Assembly (NCBI GenBank): GCA_963700775.1
Contig: CAVOYU010000012.1
Location: 124,001-188,000 of the forward strand
DNA: 64,000 bases
From: Thermohalobaculum sp963700775
GTDB lineage: Bacteria; Pseudomonadota; Alphaproteobacteria; Rhodobacterales; Rhodobacteraceae
Direction of reading: 5' to 3'
A program made the position numbers and the translations under genes. Below, piece by piece: positions 1-10,100 of the stretch. The notes under the pieces were generated by a model that saw only the letters and a program-made list of their open reading frames with translations, was not told the origin of the DNA and made no database searches. Positions within the stretch are counted from its first letter, which is position 1, and each line of letters opens with the position of its first letter.

Positions 1-2
1 TG

Positions 3-1892
3 CGCGGCATCCGCCGGCGTACGTCCACCGGCGGCGCGCCCGATCTCGGCACGCTGGTGCGCGTCATGCCCGATCTCTGGCCCCACGGCAGGGCCGATCT
101 GAGGCTGCGCGTCGCGCTGTCGATGGCCCTGCTGGTGCTGGCCAAGGGCGCGACCATCGTGACGCCCTTCTTCTACCGGGCTGCGGTCGATGCCCTGACG
201 CCCGGAACGGCCGCAATGGCGATTGCCGCGCCGGTGACGCTGGTGATCGCCTATGGCATGGTGCGGCTGCTGGGCACCGTGTTGCAGCAGCTCCGGGACA
301 TCGTCTTCGCCAAGGTCGGGCAGCACGCGCTGAGAAAGCTCGCGCTGCGGACCTTCGGTCATGTGCACCGGCTGTCGCTGGCCTATCACCTGGGGCGGCG
401 CACGGGCGAGCTCAGCCGGGTCGTCGACCGCGGCATCAAGGCGATCGACTTCCTGCTGCGCTTCCTGTTCTTCAACATCGTGCCGCTGTTCATCGAGCTG
501 CTGATCGTCACCGTGATCTTCTGGGTCGAGTTCGGCGTCTGGTACGCGGCCGTGCTGATGGGGATGATCGTCGCCTACACGGCCTTCACCTTCGCGCTCA
601 CCGAGTGGCGCGTGAAGATCCGCATCCGTATGAACAAGGAGGACCAGGAGGCGCACCAGAAGGCGGTCGACAGCCTGCTGAACTACGAGACCGTCAAGTA
701 TTTCGGCGCCGAGGACCGCGAGGCGAAGCGTTATGACCAGGCGATGCGCGGCTATCAGGACGCCGCGGTCAAGACCTCGGTCTCGCTCGGCTACCTCAAT
801 GCCGGGCAGGCGCTGATCATCGCCGTCGGGCTGGCCGCGGTGATGGCGATGACCGCGCTGGCGGTGCAGGCGGGCACGATGACGGTCGGCTCCTTCGTCA
901 TGGTCAACGCCTATGTCATCCAGATCACGCTGCCGCTCAACTTCCTCGGCACGGTCTACCGCGAGATCCGCCAGTCGCTGATCGACATGCGCGAGATGTA
1001 CGCCCTGCTGGACGTGGCGCCGGACGTGGTGGACAGGCCGGGGGCCCCCGATCTGAAGGTTCGCGAGGGAACGGTCGCCTTCCGTGCGGTCGATTTCGAC
1101 TACGCGCCGGACCGGCCGATCCTGCGGGACATCTCGTTCACCGTGCCGGGCGGGCGCAGCCTTGCGGTGGTGGGGCCGTCGGGTGCGGGCAAGTCCACCA
1201 TCTTCCGCCTGGTCTTCCGGCTCTACGACGTCACCGGCGGGACGATCGAGATCGACGGCCAGGACATCGCCGGGGTCACCCAGGCCTCGCTGCGGCACGC
1301 CATCGGCGTGGTGCCCCAGGACACGGTGCTGTTCAACGACACCATCGGCTACAACATCGCCTATGGCCGCGAGGGCGCCACCCAGGACGAGGTTGTGGCG
1401 GCGGCGAAGGCGGCGCGGATCCATGATTTCATCGCCGCGCTGCCGCAGGGCTACGAGACCATGGTGGGCGAGCGGGGGCTGAAGCTCTCGGGCGGCGAGA
1501 AGCAGCGGGTGGCGATCGCGCGGACGATCCTGAAGGACCCGCCGATCCTGATCCTGGACGAGGCGACCTCGGCGCTGGATACCGGCACCGAGCGCGAGAT
1601 CCAGAGCGAACTCAGGCGGCTTGGCGAGAACCGCACCGTGCTGATGATCGCCCACCGGCTGTCGACAGTGGTCGATGCCGACGAGATCGTGGTGCTGGAC
1701 CAGGGCAGGGTGGTCGAGCGCGGCACCCACGCCGCCCTGCTGGCGCGGGGCGGGCAGTATGCCGAGATGTGGACCCGGCAGGAGCACGAGGAAGATGAGG
1801 GGTCCGCCGGGCGGGAGGCGGAGCCCGCTCCCGAGACGCCTGGCGCGGGCCTGATCCGGACCCGGGCTGAGGACGGGAGGACGACGCCATGA
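3..1892 (+). CDS. Atm1-type ABC exporter, membrane + ATPase half-transporter (5' partial)
   Basis: The frame is open from base 3 with no stop. A GTG at 57 and an ATG at 66 exist, but residues before them look coding, so the true start probably lies before the window. The N-terminal half holds about six membrane helices (an exporter-type ABC membrane domain). The C-terminal half is an ATPase with Walker A GPSGAGKST, signature LSGGEKQRVAIAR, Walker B ILILDEATSALD and the switch histidine in IAHRLST. The sequence most resembles the Atm1/HMT1 heavy-metal or Fe-S-precursor exporters, which act as inner-membrane homodimers exporting glutathione-linked compounds. The acidic/Pro-rich tail after the ATPase is unconserved. 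Its stop overlaps the next start (ATGA), so the two are co-transcribed. The substrate cannot be told from sequence. Confidence 0.9.
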   Translation, partial: RGIRRRTSTGGAPDLGTLVRVMPDLWPHGRADLRLRVALSMALLVLAKGATIVTPFFYRAAVDALTPGTAAMAIAAPVTLVIAYGMVRLLGTVLQQLRDIVFAKVGQHALRKLALRTFGHVHRLSLAYHLGRRTGELSRVVDRGIKAIDFLLRFLFFNIVPLFIELLIVTVIFWVEFGVWYAAVLMGMIVAYTAFTFALTEWRVKIRIRMNKEDQEAHQKAVDSLLNYETVKYFGAEDREAKRYDQAMRGYQDAAVKTSVSLGYLNAGQALIIAVGLAAVMAMTALAVQAGTMTVGSFVMVNAYVIQITLPLNFLGTVYREIRQSLIDMREMYALLDVAPDVVDRPGAPDLKVREGTVAFRAVDFDYAPDRPILRDISFTVPGGRSLAVVGPSGAGKSTIFRLVFRLYDVTGGTIEIDGQDIAGVTQASLRHAIGVVPQDTVLFNDTIGYNIAYGREGATQDEVVAAAKAARIHDFIAALPQGYETMVGERGLKLSGGEKQRVAIARTILKDPPILILDEATSALDTGTEREIQSELRRLGENRTVLMIAHRLSTVVDADEIVVLDQGRVVERGTHAALLARGGQYAEMWTRQEHEEDEGSAGREAEPAPETPGAGLIRTRAEDGRTTP

Positions 1893-2305
1893 CGACACGC
1901 AAGGGCCGCTGTCTCTGCGGCGCGGTCACGTATGAGTATGACGGCCCCGAGAACTGGGTCGGACACTGCCACTGCGAGAGCTGCCGGCGGAACTGCTCGG
2001 CGCCCTTCACGACATTCGTCGGTGTGCCGAACGGGACCTGGCGCTTCACTGGCATCGAGCCCGCGGCTTATGAATCCTCGCCGGGCGTGCGGCGCTTGTT
2101 CTGCCCGAACTGCGGCGCGCCGGTGGCCTACGATGCGGAAAAGTTCCCGGACGAGATCCATTTCTATCTCGCGGCGCTGGAGGATTCCTCGGGGATCGAG
2201 CCGGCATTCCACGTCTTCGCAGGCGAGAAGGTGCCCTGGGTCGTGCTTGGCGATCACCTGCCGAAATACCTTGCCGGCACAAGCGGGCCGAAGCTCGGCG
2301 GCTGA
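1889..2305 (+). CDS. GFA-family (CENP-V/GFA fold) zinc protein
   Basis: This 138-residue protein has the GFA zinc-binding pattern: C8-x-C10-G, then C27-x-C29-x2-C32 (GHCHCESC), and later FCPNCGAP. The family includes glutathione-dependent formaldehyde-activating enzymes, but most small members have no proven activity, so only the fold is claimed. The ATG overlaps the stop of the ABC exporter by 4 bases, which indicates translational coupling. The convergent EamA gene ends 4 bases downstream. Length is normal for the family (about 130-150). Confidence 0.88.
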   Translation: MTTRKGRCLCGAVTYEYDGPENWVGHCHCESCRRNCSAPFTTFVGVPNGTWRFTGIEPAAYESSPGVRRLFCPNCGAPVAYDAEKFPDEIHFYLAALEDSSGIEPAFHVFAGEKVPWVVLGDHLPKYLAGTSGPKLGG

Positions 2306-2309
2306 GCGC

Positions 2310-3149
2310 TCAGAGCCGCATCAGCACGACGCCCGCCAGGATCAGGCCGACCGAGGCCCAGCGCCAGCCATTGGCGCGCTCGCCGAGCAGCAGGACGCCG
2401 ATCAGCATGGCGAACATGACGCTGGTCTCGCGCAGCGCCGCCACCAGCGCCAGCGGCGCCAGGGTGAACGCCCAGATCGCGATCCAGTAGGCGCCGAGCG
2501 ACAGGGCGCCGGCGAGCACGCCGCTGCGCCATGCGGGCAGCAGTTTCGGCAGCGCGCCGCGCCCGCGCATCACCACCGCCGCGGTCGCCATGCCGCAGGC
2601 GTCGATCGAGAACATCCACAGCGTATAGCCCGACGCGGTCGCGGCGATGCGGGCGCCGACTCCGTCGACGAGGGTATAGGCGGCGGTGAAGCCGGCGGTG
2701 CAGAGGGCGTAGCCGAGCGCCTTGGACGACAGCTTGTCGAGCCCGGCGCCGTTGCGCGACATCAGGATCACGCCGAGGCCGATCGCCAGCACCGCGAACC
2801 ATTTGCCGCCGGTCATGCTCTCGCCCAGGAAGGCGGCGCCGACCAGCGCCACGATCAGCGGCGCGGTGCCGCGGGCCAGCGGGTAGACCTGGCTGAGGTC
2901 GCCATGCTCGTAGGCGCGGATCAGGAACAGCTTGTAGCCGATATGGAGCACGGCCGAGCCGAGCACCCAGGGCCAGGCCTCGGCCGCCGGCAGCGGGAAC
3001 AGGGGAAGCAGGCAGGCGGCGATGCCGCCCTGCGCCAGCGACATCAGCACGATCGAGGAGAACCGGTCGAGCCCGACCTTGACGATGGCATTCCACGCCG
3101 CGTGCATGAGGGCGGCGCCGAGCACGGCGATGAAGACGACGAGGTCCAA
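2310..3149 (-). CDS. EamA/DMT-superfamily transporter
   Basis: The 279-residue protein is almost entirely hydrophobic, with about ten membrane helices in two repeated halves, as in EamA (drug/metabolite transporter) permeases. The N-terminal ALMHAAWNAIVK is the usual first-helix motif of this subgroup. The start is TTG at 3149, with a GGAG seven bases upstream; it gives the usual family N-terminus and no ATG fits better. The substrate is unknown; relatives export amino acids, metabolites or drugs. It is convergent with the GFA gene. Confidence 0.87.
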   Translation of the reverse strand: MDLVVFIAVLGAALMHAAWNAIVKVGLDRFSSIVLMSLAQGGIAACLLPLFPLPAAEAWPWVLGSAVLHIGYKLFLIRAYEHGDLSQVYPLARGTAPLIVALVGAAFLGESMTGGKWFAVLAIGLGVILMSRNGAGLDKLSSKALGYALCTAGFTAAYTLVDGVGARIAATASGYTLWMFSIDACGMATAAVVMRGRGALPKLLPAWRSGVLAGALSLGAYWIAIWAFTLAPLALVAALRETSVMFAMLIGVLLLGERANGWRWASVGLILAGVVLMRL

Positions 3150-3268
3150 GCAGCGACTCCAGAGCGGGCGCTGAACCGGCCCGATATCCGCTGCTTAGCG
3201 GTTTGTGACAGTTTCGTGAAGCCCGGCCGGCGCGGCCCGGAGGCTGCGCCGGCCGCTCGCTCGGGCCG

Positions 3269-3844
3269 TCAGCGGTCGATCTTCGAGTACTTCGCGCCCT
3301 GGAGGCTGGCCCCGACCAGAAGCCCGTCCTCGCCGAAGACGAAGCCGACGACCGGCTTCTGATAGGACGCGCTGTCGACCCCGACATTCAGGCCGGCATC
3401 GGGGAAGGTGACCTCGGCGTCGGCGCCGATCTTCCAGCCGTCGGCCCGGCGGAACTTGTCGAGCGCCGCGTCGGTCAGGAAGAACAGCGCGTGGCTGGTG
3501 GACTGGATGCCGACCTGGAGCCCGACCGAGCCGGCGGCGACCGAGTAGTAGGCCTCGGAAAACTGGTAGGTACCGCTGCCGTCGTTCGGACGCAGCGCAC
3601 CCTCGCCATAGGCGCCGCCGACGATGAGCCCGCCCTTGACCACGTCCGGCATGATCAGGATGCCCTTGGCCTTCTGGGCGAGATCCCGGGTGCCGGGATA
3701 CTGCTTGTAGAGCTGCTCCAGCGCCAGGCCGACGCGGGCGTCGATGGTCTCGCGACTGGCGGCGAATGCCGGCAGGGCCGGGAGCGCCGCCGCGGCTGCG
3801 GCTGCGGAGAGCGTGCCAAGGGCGCGCCGTCTGGTAATGGTCAT
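3269..3844 (-). CDS. SYLF (YSC84-type) lipid-binding protein, Tat-exported
   Basis: The chosen ATG (3844) gives 191 residues and is preceded by AGAGAGG. The N-terminus TITRRRALG followed by a run of alanines and leucines looks like a twin-arginine signal peptide (cleavage near FAA, about residue 28). The rest matches the SYLF/Ysc84 domain, with AKGILIMPDVVKGGLIVGG and the C-terminal VGASLQGAKYS. SYLF domains bind phosphoinositides in eukaryotes; the bacterial periplasmic role is not established. A longer reading frame upstream lacks homology and was trimmed. Confidence 0.86.
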   Translation of the reverse strand: MTITRRRALGTLSAAAAAAALPALPAFAASRETIDARVGLALEQLYKQYPGTRDLAQKAKGILIMPDVVKGGLIVGGAYGEGALRPNDGSGTYQFSEAYYSVAAGSVGLQVGIQSTSHALFFLTDAALDKFRRADGWKIGADAEVTFPDAGLNVGVDSASYQKPVVGFVFGEDGLLVGASLQGAKYSKIDR

Positions 3845-3988
3845 TGGACTGCCTCTCTTGGAGTTTCCTGCACTTATCCCTCCACAGCGGGAGGAGCTGT
3901 CGTTAAGATATATGAGCCGCGACGCGGCGGGCCAAGCCCGTATATACGAGACAGTATGGACGGGAGCGCAGGCGCTGGGGAGATGGCA

Positions 3989-4375
3989 ATGCGGGTGATG
4001 GAGATCGACGCGTCGGTCAACGTGCTGGGCGAGAAGCTCGAGCCCTGCTCGATGCAGCCGATGACCGGCTTCTTCCGCAATGGCTGCTGTGACACCTCGC
4101 AAGCGGACCAGGGCAGTCATACGGTCTGCGTGGTGATGACCAAGGAATTCCTGGCCTTTTCAAAGCTGAAGGGCAACGACCTCTCGACGCCGCGACCGGA
4201 GTTCGGCTTTCCTGGCCTGAAACCGGGTGACCGCTGGTGCCTTTGCGCGGCGCGCTTCGCCGAGGCCTACGAGGCCGGCATGGCGCCACGCGTGCGGCTC
4301 GCGGCGACCCACCGCCGCGCGCTGCAGATCGTGAAGCTCGAACATCTGCGCGAGCACGCGCTGGAGCGGAACTAG
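3989..4375 (+). CDS. DUF2237 family protein
   Basis: This 128-residue protein contains the conserved DUF2237 blocks NVLGEKLEPCS, MTGFFRNGCCDT, GSHTVC, KGNDLSTPRPEFGFPGLKPG and WCLCAARF. The family is widespread in proteobacteria and has no assigned function; its conserved cysteines suggest metal or redox chemistry (inference). The ATG at 3989 has a GGGGAG six bases upstream, better placed than the ATGs at 3956 or 3983. It is divergent from the SYLF gene, and the roughly 145 bases between them must hold both promoters. Confidence 0.9.
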   Translation: MRVMEIDASVNVLGEKLEPCSMQPMTGFFRNGCCDTSQADQGSHTVCVVMTKEFLAFSKLKGNDLSTPRPEFGFPGLKPGDRWCLCAARFAEAYEAGMAPRVRLAATHRRALQIVKLEHLREHALERN

Positions 4376-4414
4376 CGCGGCGTCCGATCAGACCGGATCG
4401 CCGGTTCATCCGGC

Positions 4415-4479
4415 GTCATTCCCGCGCAGGCGGGGACCTGACGAATTCGGCCGGGGATTCCCGCCTGCGCGGGAATGAC
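4415..4479. repeat. Palindromic intergenic repeat, copy 1
   Basis: A perfect 20-bp inverted repeat (arms 4415-4434 and 4460-4479, left arm starting GTCATTCCCGCGCAGGCGGG) surrounds a 25-base spacer. A close copy lies at 35724-35786. It could form a strong RNA hairpin at the 3' side of the DUF2237 gene. Palindromes with an ATTCCCGCG...CGCGGGAAT core are scattered in intergenic DNA of many alphaproteobacteria. Confidence 0.85.
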
Positions 4480-4608
4480 AGTGAGTGCCCAGGCGATGCA
4501 GGCAGAGCCGAAGCCACGCCAGGCCGGCGTTCCCCGCTGCGGGCGAGGGCGGGGCGGAGAGCCGAGTTTGATTTTCGGAAGTTGTTTCCGGCTCTTCCGT
4601 CAGAATAT

Positions 4609-5403
4609 TCAGACAGGAGGCGAGAACCGAAGCGAAAGGCAGGACATGCCGCCGTCCAGCTTCGCCGCCTCGCTGTTGGGAATCGGCTTCACCCGGTAGC
4701 CCGCCCGCGCCAGCGCCTCGGCGGTGCGCGGGAAGCCCGCGGGCAGCAGGACCAGGTCATTGAAGCGCACGGCGTTCGCCGCCGGCTCCTCGCCAGTCCC
4801 GGTCAGGACCACGCGGTAGCCGCGGAAGCAGCCCGAGGCGGCGAGACGCGGCGTCGCCAGAATCGTCTCCTCGTCGAGGAGCGCACAGTCGGTCTTGAAG
4901 TGAAGCACGCCCTGGGGGGTCGACAGCTCGCGCACCCGGTAGCCCCAGCCGGCGACGGCGCGGGTCAGCTCGGCAATCCCCTCGGCGTCGGTGCGCGCCG
5001 AGCGGCCGACCAGGATCTCGCGCTCGGTCACCAGCACGTCGCCGCCCTCGATGAAGCCGGGCCCTTCCAGTTGGCGCATGTCGTCGTAGAAGCGCCCAAG
5101 CGCCGGCGCCATCGCCGCCGCTTCCCCGAGCCGCGACGGGGCGCCCGGGCGCAGCACCACCGCGCCTTCGGGCAGGCAGAGGGCGGTGTCCTCGACAAAG
5201 ACCGAATCCGGATATTCCTCGACCGGCCCGAGCACGGTGACCTCGGCGCCGGCCTCGCAGAGTGCCGCCACATAGTCCGCGTGGTGGGCGCGGAAACGGG
5301 CGAGGTCGGGGGCGCCGGTATCAACGGCGCGCAGCCCGTCCACGGCGCTCGCGGCCGGCTCGCGGGCGATGGCATGGGTGAAGCGATACGAGCGACCGGG
5401 CAT
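4609..5403 (-). CDS. Dimethylarginine dimethylaminohydrolase (DDAH)
   Basis: This 264-residue enzyme belongs to the guanidine-modifying superfamily. Visible features are the substrate loop YPDSVFVEDTAL, the EGGDVL block, the central histidine in VLHFKTDC and the catalytic cysteine C255 in GGMSCLSLRF near the C-terminus. DDAH hydrolyses N-methylated arginines to citrulline and methylamines; related arginine deiminases have a different N-terminus and are longer. The start at 5403 has GGAG eight bases upstream and a family-typical N-terminus. The gene stands alone. Confidence 0.88.
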   Translation of the reverse strand: MPGRSYRFTHAIAREPAASAVDGLRAVDTGAPDLARFRAHHADYVAALCEAGAEVTVLGPVEEYPDSVFVEDTALCLPEGAVVLRPGAPSRLGEAAAMAPALGRFYDDMRQLEGPGFIEGGDVLVTEREILVGRSARTDAEGIAELTRAVAGWGYRVRELSTPQGVLHFKTDCALLDEETILATPRLAASGCFRGYRVVLTGTGEEPAANAVRFNDLVLLPAGFPRTAEALARAGYRVKPIPNSEAAKLDGGMSCLSLRFSPPV

Positions 5404-5512
5404 GAAAAGGGCTCCGTCAGGGGACGGAGCCGGGATTAGCCGAAGCCGGGCCGGGTGTCGATAGACGGCGCGACGCGGGGAGATTGGGGGAGACCTCCGC
5501 GTCGCGCCGCCA

Positions 5513-5746
5513 TCAGCGTGAGGTGGAGACCTCGCTTTCAACCACCTCCGCGACCCGCGACCCGGGATGTGCCCTGAAGGCACAGGACACTTCGCCGCCG
5601 TCAATCGGCGCGAAGCGCGATCCGGGCATCGGGTAAGGCCGTGCGCTGCTCGTCTGAACGAATCCTGCGCCGGTGATCGGGGATACTGTGTCGGGCGCCC
5701 GGTGCGAGCCTTGCACGGCGGTGGCAGGGCCGGCGTATCCGATCAT
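5513..5746 (-). CDS. Small hypothetical protein
   Basis: A 77-residue reading frame starts at an ATG with a strong GGGAGGAA nine bases upstream. Its composition is mixed, unlike the Arg/Pro-rich shadows typical of this DNA. No domain is recognised, and there is no signal peptide or membrane segment. It lies alone in the roughly 520-base gap between DDAH and the hybrid kinase. It may be spurious. Confidence 0.38.
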   Translation of the reverse strand: MIGYAGPATAVQGSHRAPDTVSPITGAGFVQTSSARPYPMPGSRFAPIDGGEVSCAFRAHPGSRVAEVVESEVSTSR

Positions 5747-5926
5747 GCCGCGCTTCCTCCCCGATCTTTCGGGCGGGCAGTCCGGGGAAAGATCCGCCGG
5801 CTGCCTTCCCGGCCCTCCGGTCACGTCGGGCTTCTTCTCTGTGCTCAGGGGAAACGGTACCGACCGAGGCTGTCCCGGCGATGTCCCGAAGATGAAGAAG
5901 ATTTCATCTGCAGTGGTGTTTGCCGG

Positions 5927-7186
5927 TCAGGCGGCCCCGATCGCGGCGCGAATGCGGCCGGCAATCGTCAGCGGGTCGAAGGGTTTGGTGATGATGGCGT
6001 CGGCGCCCAGTCCTTCCAGCCGCTGGAGGTCGCCCGACCGCGCCGCGGCGGTCAGGAAGATGGTCTTGCAGCCGCGCGCATTCGGATGGCGGCCGAGCGC
6101 CTGCATCAGTTCGGGACCGTCCATGTCGGGCATCACGACGTCGAGCAATACCAGGTCGGGCGCGAAGTCGCCGACGGCTGTCAGGGCCTCGCGTCCCGAT
6201 CCGCAGAGTTTCAGCTCGAATTCCCCGGCGGCCGAAAGACCGATCTCGATCAGTTCGCGGATGTCCGGGTCGTCGTCGACGCAGAGAATGCGCCGCGGCG
6301 CGGTTCCGGGTTCCTGGCGGGCCGTGCCGGCCACGGTCTCCGGGTTCGGGGCGGTTCCGCGCTCCGCCGGCGAGGGCGACAGCGGCAGCTCGATCCGGAA
6401 CCGGGTGTCGCCCGGCGCGCTGGTGAATCCCATCCTGCCCGAATGCGCTTCGACGATGGCGCGGGCGATGCCGAGCCCGAGGCCGGTACCCGAGGCGTTC
6501 CTGCCGTCGCCCGCGTCCCGGGTCCAGAACCGGTCGAAGATGCGCGGCTGAAGCTCCGCGGGGATGCCGGGTCCGTGGTCCGCGACCGTGACGGTCGCCG
6601 TGCCGCCGGCCGCTTCGAGCGACACCGTGACGGTTCCGCCGGGTTCCGAGAACTTCACCGCGTTGGAAAGCAGGTTGGTGATCGCCTGCGCCAGCCGCCG
6701 GGGGTCGCCGGAGACCGGCACGGGCGCAGTATCCGCCGCCATCCCGATCGTCACGCCCTTCGGCGCGGCGATCACCCTGGCGGTCTCGACCATGTCGCCG
6801 AGCAGCCCGTTCAGGTCCACCGGCCGGGGCCGGATCAGGAGCCCGCCCGCCGCTACCTGCCCGGCATCCAGGAGGTCGTCGACAAGCTCCAGCATCCGGT
6901 CGGCATTGCGCTCGGCCATGTCGAGCATCGCCGCGATGTCCGGCGGCGTGGCGCCCGCCGAACCGCCGCGCATCACGCTCAGCGCGCCCCGGATCGCCGC
7001 AAGCGGCACCCGGAGCTCGTGGCTGACCGTCGAGATCAGCTCGTCCTGCCCGCGCGTATCATCGCGCGCAACATCCGGGGCAGCCGCCTCCGATCCCGGC
7101 GCCGGGTGGCCGGCGATCCGGGCACCGAGCCGGATCAGCGCCTGCCCGAGGGCGGCGCGGAGGGAAGGGGACTGCATCCGGGTCAT
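5927..7186 (-). CDS. Soluble hybrid histidine kinase (HisKA-HATPase-REC)
   Basis: The 419-residue protein has no membrane segment and no recognisable N-terminal sensor domain. HisKA carries the phosphorylatable H56 in STVSHELRVP. HATPase_c has N-box residues around 168-178 (ITNLLSNAVKFS), G1 DHGPGIP (203-209) and G2 GTGLGLGIA. The C-terminal receiver (about 299-419) has the acid pocket DDD 304-306, phospho-acceptor D349 and K401. The ATG overlaps the stop of the glycosyltransferase fusion (ATGA), so the kinase is the last gene of the polysaccharide operon and probably phosphorylates the two receivers in the fusion, directly or through the Hpt protein at 13303 (inference). Confidence 0.9.
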   Translation of the reverse strand: MTRMQSPSLRAALGQALIRLGARIAGHPAPGSEAAAPDVARDDTRGQDELISTVSHELRVPLAAIRGALSVMRGGSAGATPPDIAAMLDMAERNADRMLELVDDLLDAGQVAAGGLLIRPRPVDLNGLLGDMVETARVIAAPKGVTIGMAADTAPVPVSGDPRRLAQAITNLLSNAVKFSEPGGTVTVSLEAAGGTATVTVADHGPGIPAELQPRIFDRFWTRDAGDGRNASGTGLGLGIARAIVEAHSGRMGFTSAPGDTRFRIELPLSPSPAERGTAPNPETVAGTARQEPGTAPRRILCVDDDPDIRELIEIGLSAAGEFELKLCGSGREALTAVGDFAPDLVLLDVVMPDMDGPELMQALGRHPNARGCKTIFLTAAARSGDLQRLEGLGADAIITKPFDPLTIAGRIRAAIGAA

Positions 7187-10100
7187 CCGCGCGGCGTCAC
7201 CTTCCACGACTTTTCCTTCATCCATTCCTTCACGTTCGCGACCCGGGCGAGCAGATTCTTGTACTCCGAATACATGAGCACCGAGATGAAGACGTAGAAG
7301 TAGAACCAGCTGCGCCTTCGCTTGATCTCCGGATCGGCGACCCGGTAGGTGAAGAAGATCTGGCCGGGCCCGGTCGCCAGCACGAACAGCGTGATCACGA
7401 GCAGGATCGGCACGAACCATTCGATCGCCGCCAGCGAGCCGGCCTGGTAGGCCCAGAAGGCAATGATCGGCACGATCTGCATGGCGATCCAGGGGAAGGT
7501 CTCGCGCCAGGCGAGGAGGTAGAACATCCCCACCTTCTGGCGCAGCGTCAGGTTGGGCGAACGCAGCGACGACCACATGCGGATCTTGGTGACCTGGTAC
7601 CAGCCCTGCGCCCAGCGCAGGCGCTGGTTGGTCAGGCCCTTGAAGGTGGTCGGCGAAAGCTCGCGCGAGACCAGCAGCGGGTCCGAGACGATGCATCCGC
7701 CGGCCTCGACCACCCGCAGCGCCGAGTCGATGTCCTCGGTCAGCATGAAGCCGCGCATCCGGGTGCGTCGGAGGAGCTCGGTGCGCCAGAAGCCGTTGCT
7801 GCCGCCGAAGATGCCGAAGGAATGGAGCCGCGTCCGTCCGGGATGGGCGATGCCGTAGATCTGCTCGAACTCGATCGCCACCATCCGCGCCACCCAGGAC
7901 GCGTCGCCGTTGCGGATCAGGCAGTGCCCCTGGACCACATCGGCGCCGGCGCGGATCCATTTCCAGGCGCGGCTGAAGCTGTCCGGGTCAGGCTGATGGT
8001 CGGCGTCGTAGATCGCGGTGAACTCGCCCCGGCAATAGCTGATCGCCGCGTTGACATTCTGCGCCTTCGAGGTGCTGCCGACGACACGCATGACCTCGAG
8101 CCGCGGGTCCCTGGCCGCCATCTCCTGCAGCGTCTTCTCGATCGGCATGTCCTTCGGCGTGTTGTAGGCGAGGATGATCTGCAACTGGCCCGGATAGTCG
8201 ACCCTGAGCATTGCCTCGAGGGTCGAGATGATCGTCGCCGCCTCGTTCGGGAGGTAGGCGGCGATGATCGCGCTCGCGGGCGGATATTCGATGTCGGGAT
8301 CTTCCGGGGGATCGACGCGCTTGAGCGCCAGGAACCCCTCGACCCAGATGCAGAGGCAGGTCATCACCAGCGAGACGACGATCACGATGTAGGCCGCCTG
8401 AACGATGTTGTGACCCAGCACCGCGGTCGACTGGTAGAGCAGGAAGGGGGCCAGCCAGCCGAGCCCGAAAGTCGCGGCGATCTGCCCCGGAAAGCGGAGC
8501 CGCTCCAGCAGGGCGCGCAGGTTGCGGGGCAGGATCGGCTGGCGCGGGGCCGCGACCATGCCCGCCTCGTAGCGGGCAGGGCGAAGGTCGAGATGCGCCT
8601 CGGCATGGAGCAGCGCAATGCGCAGCCGTTCGAGCAGGTCGTCGGCGTCGGCCGCCGGCGCGGCCGTCGCATAGCCGGCCGCGGGGGTAAGGTGCAGGCT
8701 CTCGCCGCAGGCCGAGAAGGTGCGGCCGACGAGGGTCTCCGAGACCCGCTCGAGCCGGTGCGCCGCCTCCTCGGCGGTGGTCTCGGGCATCAGCAGCAGG
8801 TAGCCGCCGTCCTCGGAACGCCCGATCAGGTCGAGGTCGCGGCGCTCGTCCGCGAGAACGTCCGCGACCTGCCGGGCGAGGGGGGCATCGGCGCCGGGGC
8901 CGATCTTCTCGCGGACATGGTTGCGCTCGGCGAAGCCGATGATGGCGGCGGTCAGCGGGTAGCCGGCCCGCCGGGCGCGCTGCATCTCGGCCTCGAGCTC
9001 GACCCGGAAGGCGGCGGCGGTGAGGAAGCCGGACTGGAGGTCCTCGCGGATCTGGTCCGCCGGCACCGGCGGCCGGGCGATCTTGGCGCGCGCGCGGGCC
9101 AGAAGCTCGGCCGGGTCGACCGGCTTGGCGACATAGTCGTCGGCACCGAGGCTGAAGCCCTCGACGATATCCGAGACCCGTCGCCGGGTGGTCAGCATGA
9201 TGACCGGGATCCGGGCCAGCTCGGAGTCGGCGCGCAGCCTGCGCATGAACTCGAAGCCGTCCATGCCCGGCATCATCACGTCGGAGATGATCAGGTCGGG
9301 AATCGAGGTCGCCAGATGATCGAGGCCCTCCTGGCCGTTTCGGGCCAGTTCGACATGGTAGTCGGCCGCCTCGAGCTCGGCGATCAGGCGCTCGGCCAGT
9401 TCCGGTTCGTCCTCGAGCAGCAAAATGCTCGAGCGCCTCGCCGGTGAAGCGGCGGGCGCGGGACTGTCGGCCGGGCGAAGTGTCGGCTCCTCGCGGACCG
9501 GCGAGCCGCGCGTGCGGATTCCGATCCGCTCGAGCAAGCTTCGCCGGCTCGGCGGGGCGGGCGTCTGGCCGGGCGCCGCCGGCATCCCGGGCCGGTGGCG
9601 GACGGGCCGGGAATCGGCGCGTGCCTCGGCACGGGCCTGCGCGGCGCGGAGCCGGTTCAGGAAGTCTTCCGGTTCCTCCGACGGCGCGGCCCGCGCATAG
9701 CCGATCGCCGGCGCCAGGGGGACGGACGGATTTCCGGCGATTGCCGCCGCCGCCAACAGGTCCCGCGCGATCCGCCCGAGCCTGTTCTCGGCGTCGCGCT
9801 CCGAGGTCTCGGGCATCAGCAGCAGGAGGCTGCCCTCGTCGGACCGGCCGACCAGATCGAGCGGGCGATCCTCGTCGGCAAGCACGGCCGCCGCCCGGCG
9901 GGCCAGAAGCCCGTCGGCCCCGGGCGGGTAGGGGGCGACTTCGACGAAGCCGATGATCGCGGCGGTGAGCGGGTAGCCCACCCGCGCCGCCCGCTGCATC
10001 TCGATCCGCAGCTCGGCGCGGAACGCCTGCGGCGCCAGCACCCCGGCCTGCCGGTCCTGCCAGTGGCGCGCCGCCGGCACCGTCGGCCGGCCGATCTTCG

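Noticed and set aside
1932..3362. 476-codon plus-strand frame over GFA and EamA genes
   Set aside because: Low-complexity Arg/Gln/His run spanning two supported genes in other frames.
4415..4479. Possible CRISPR repeat
   Set aside because: Only one palindromic unit is present, with no regularly spaced direct repeats or cas genes; it is an intergenic palindrome with one distant copy.
7822..9447. Long plus-strand frame opposite the glycosyltransferase fusion
   Set aside because: Shadow composition; the opposite strand has receiver and GT2 motifs.
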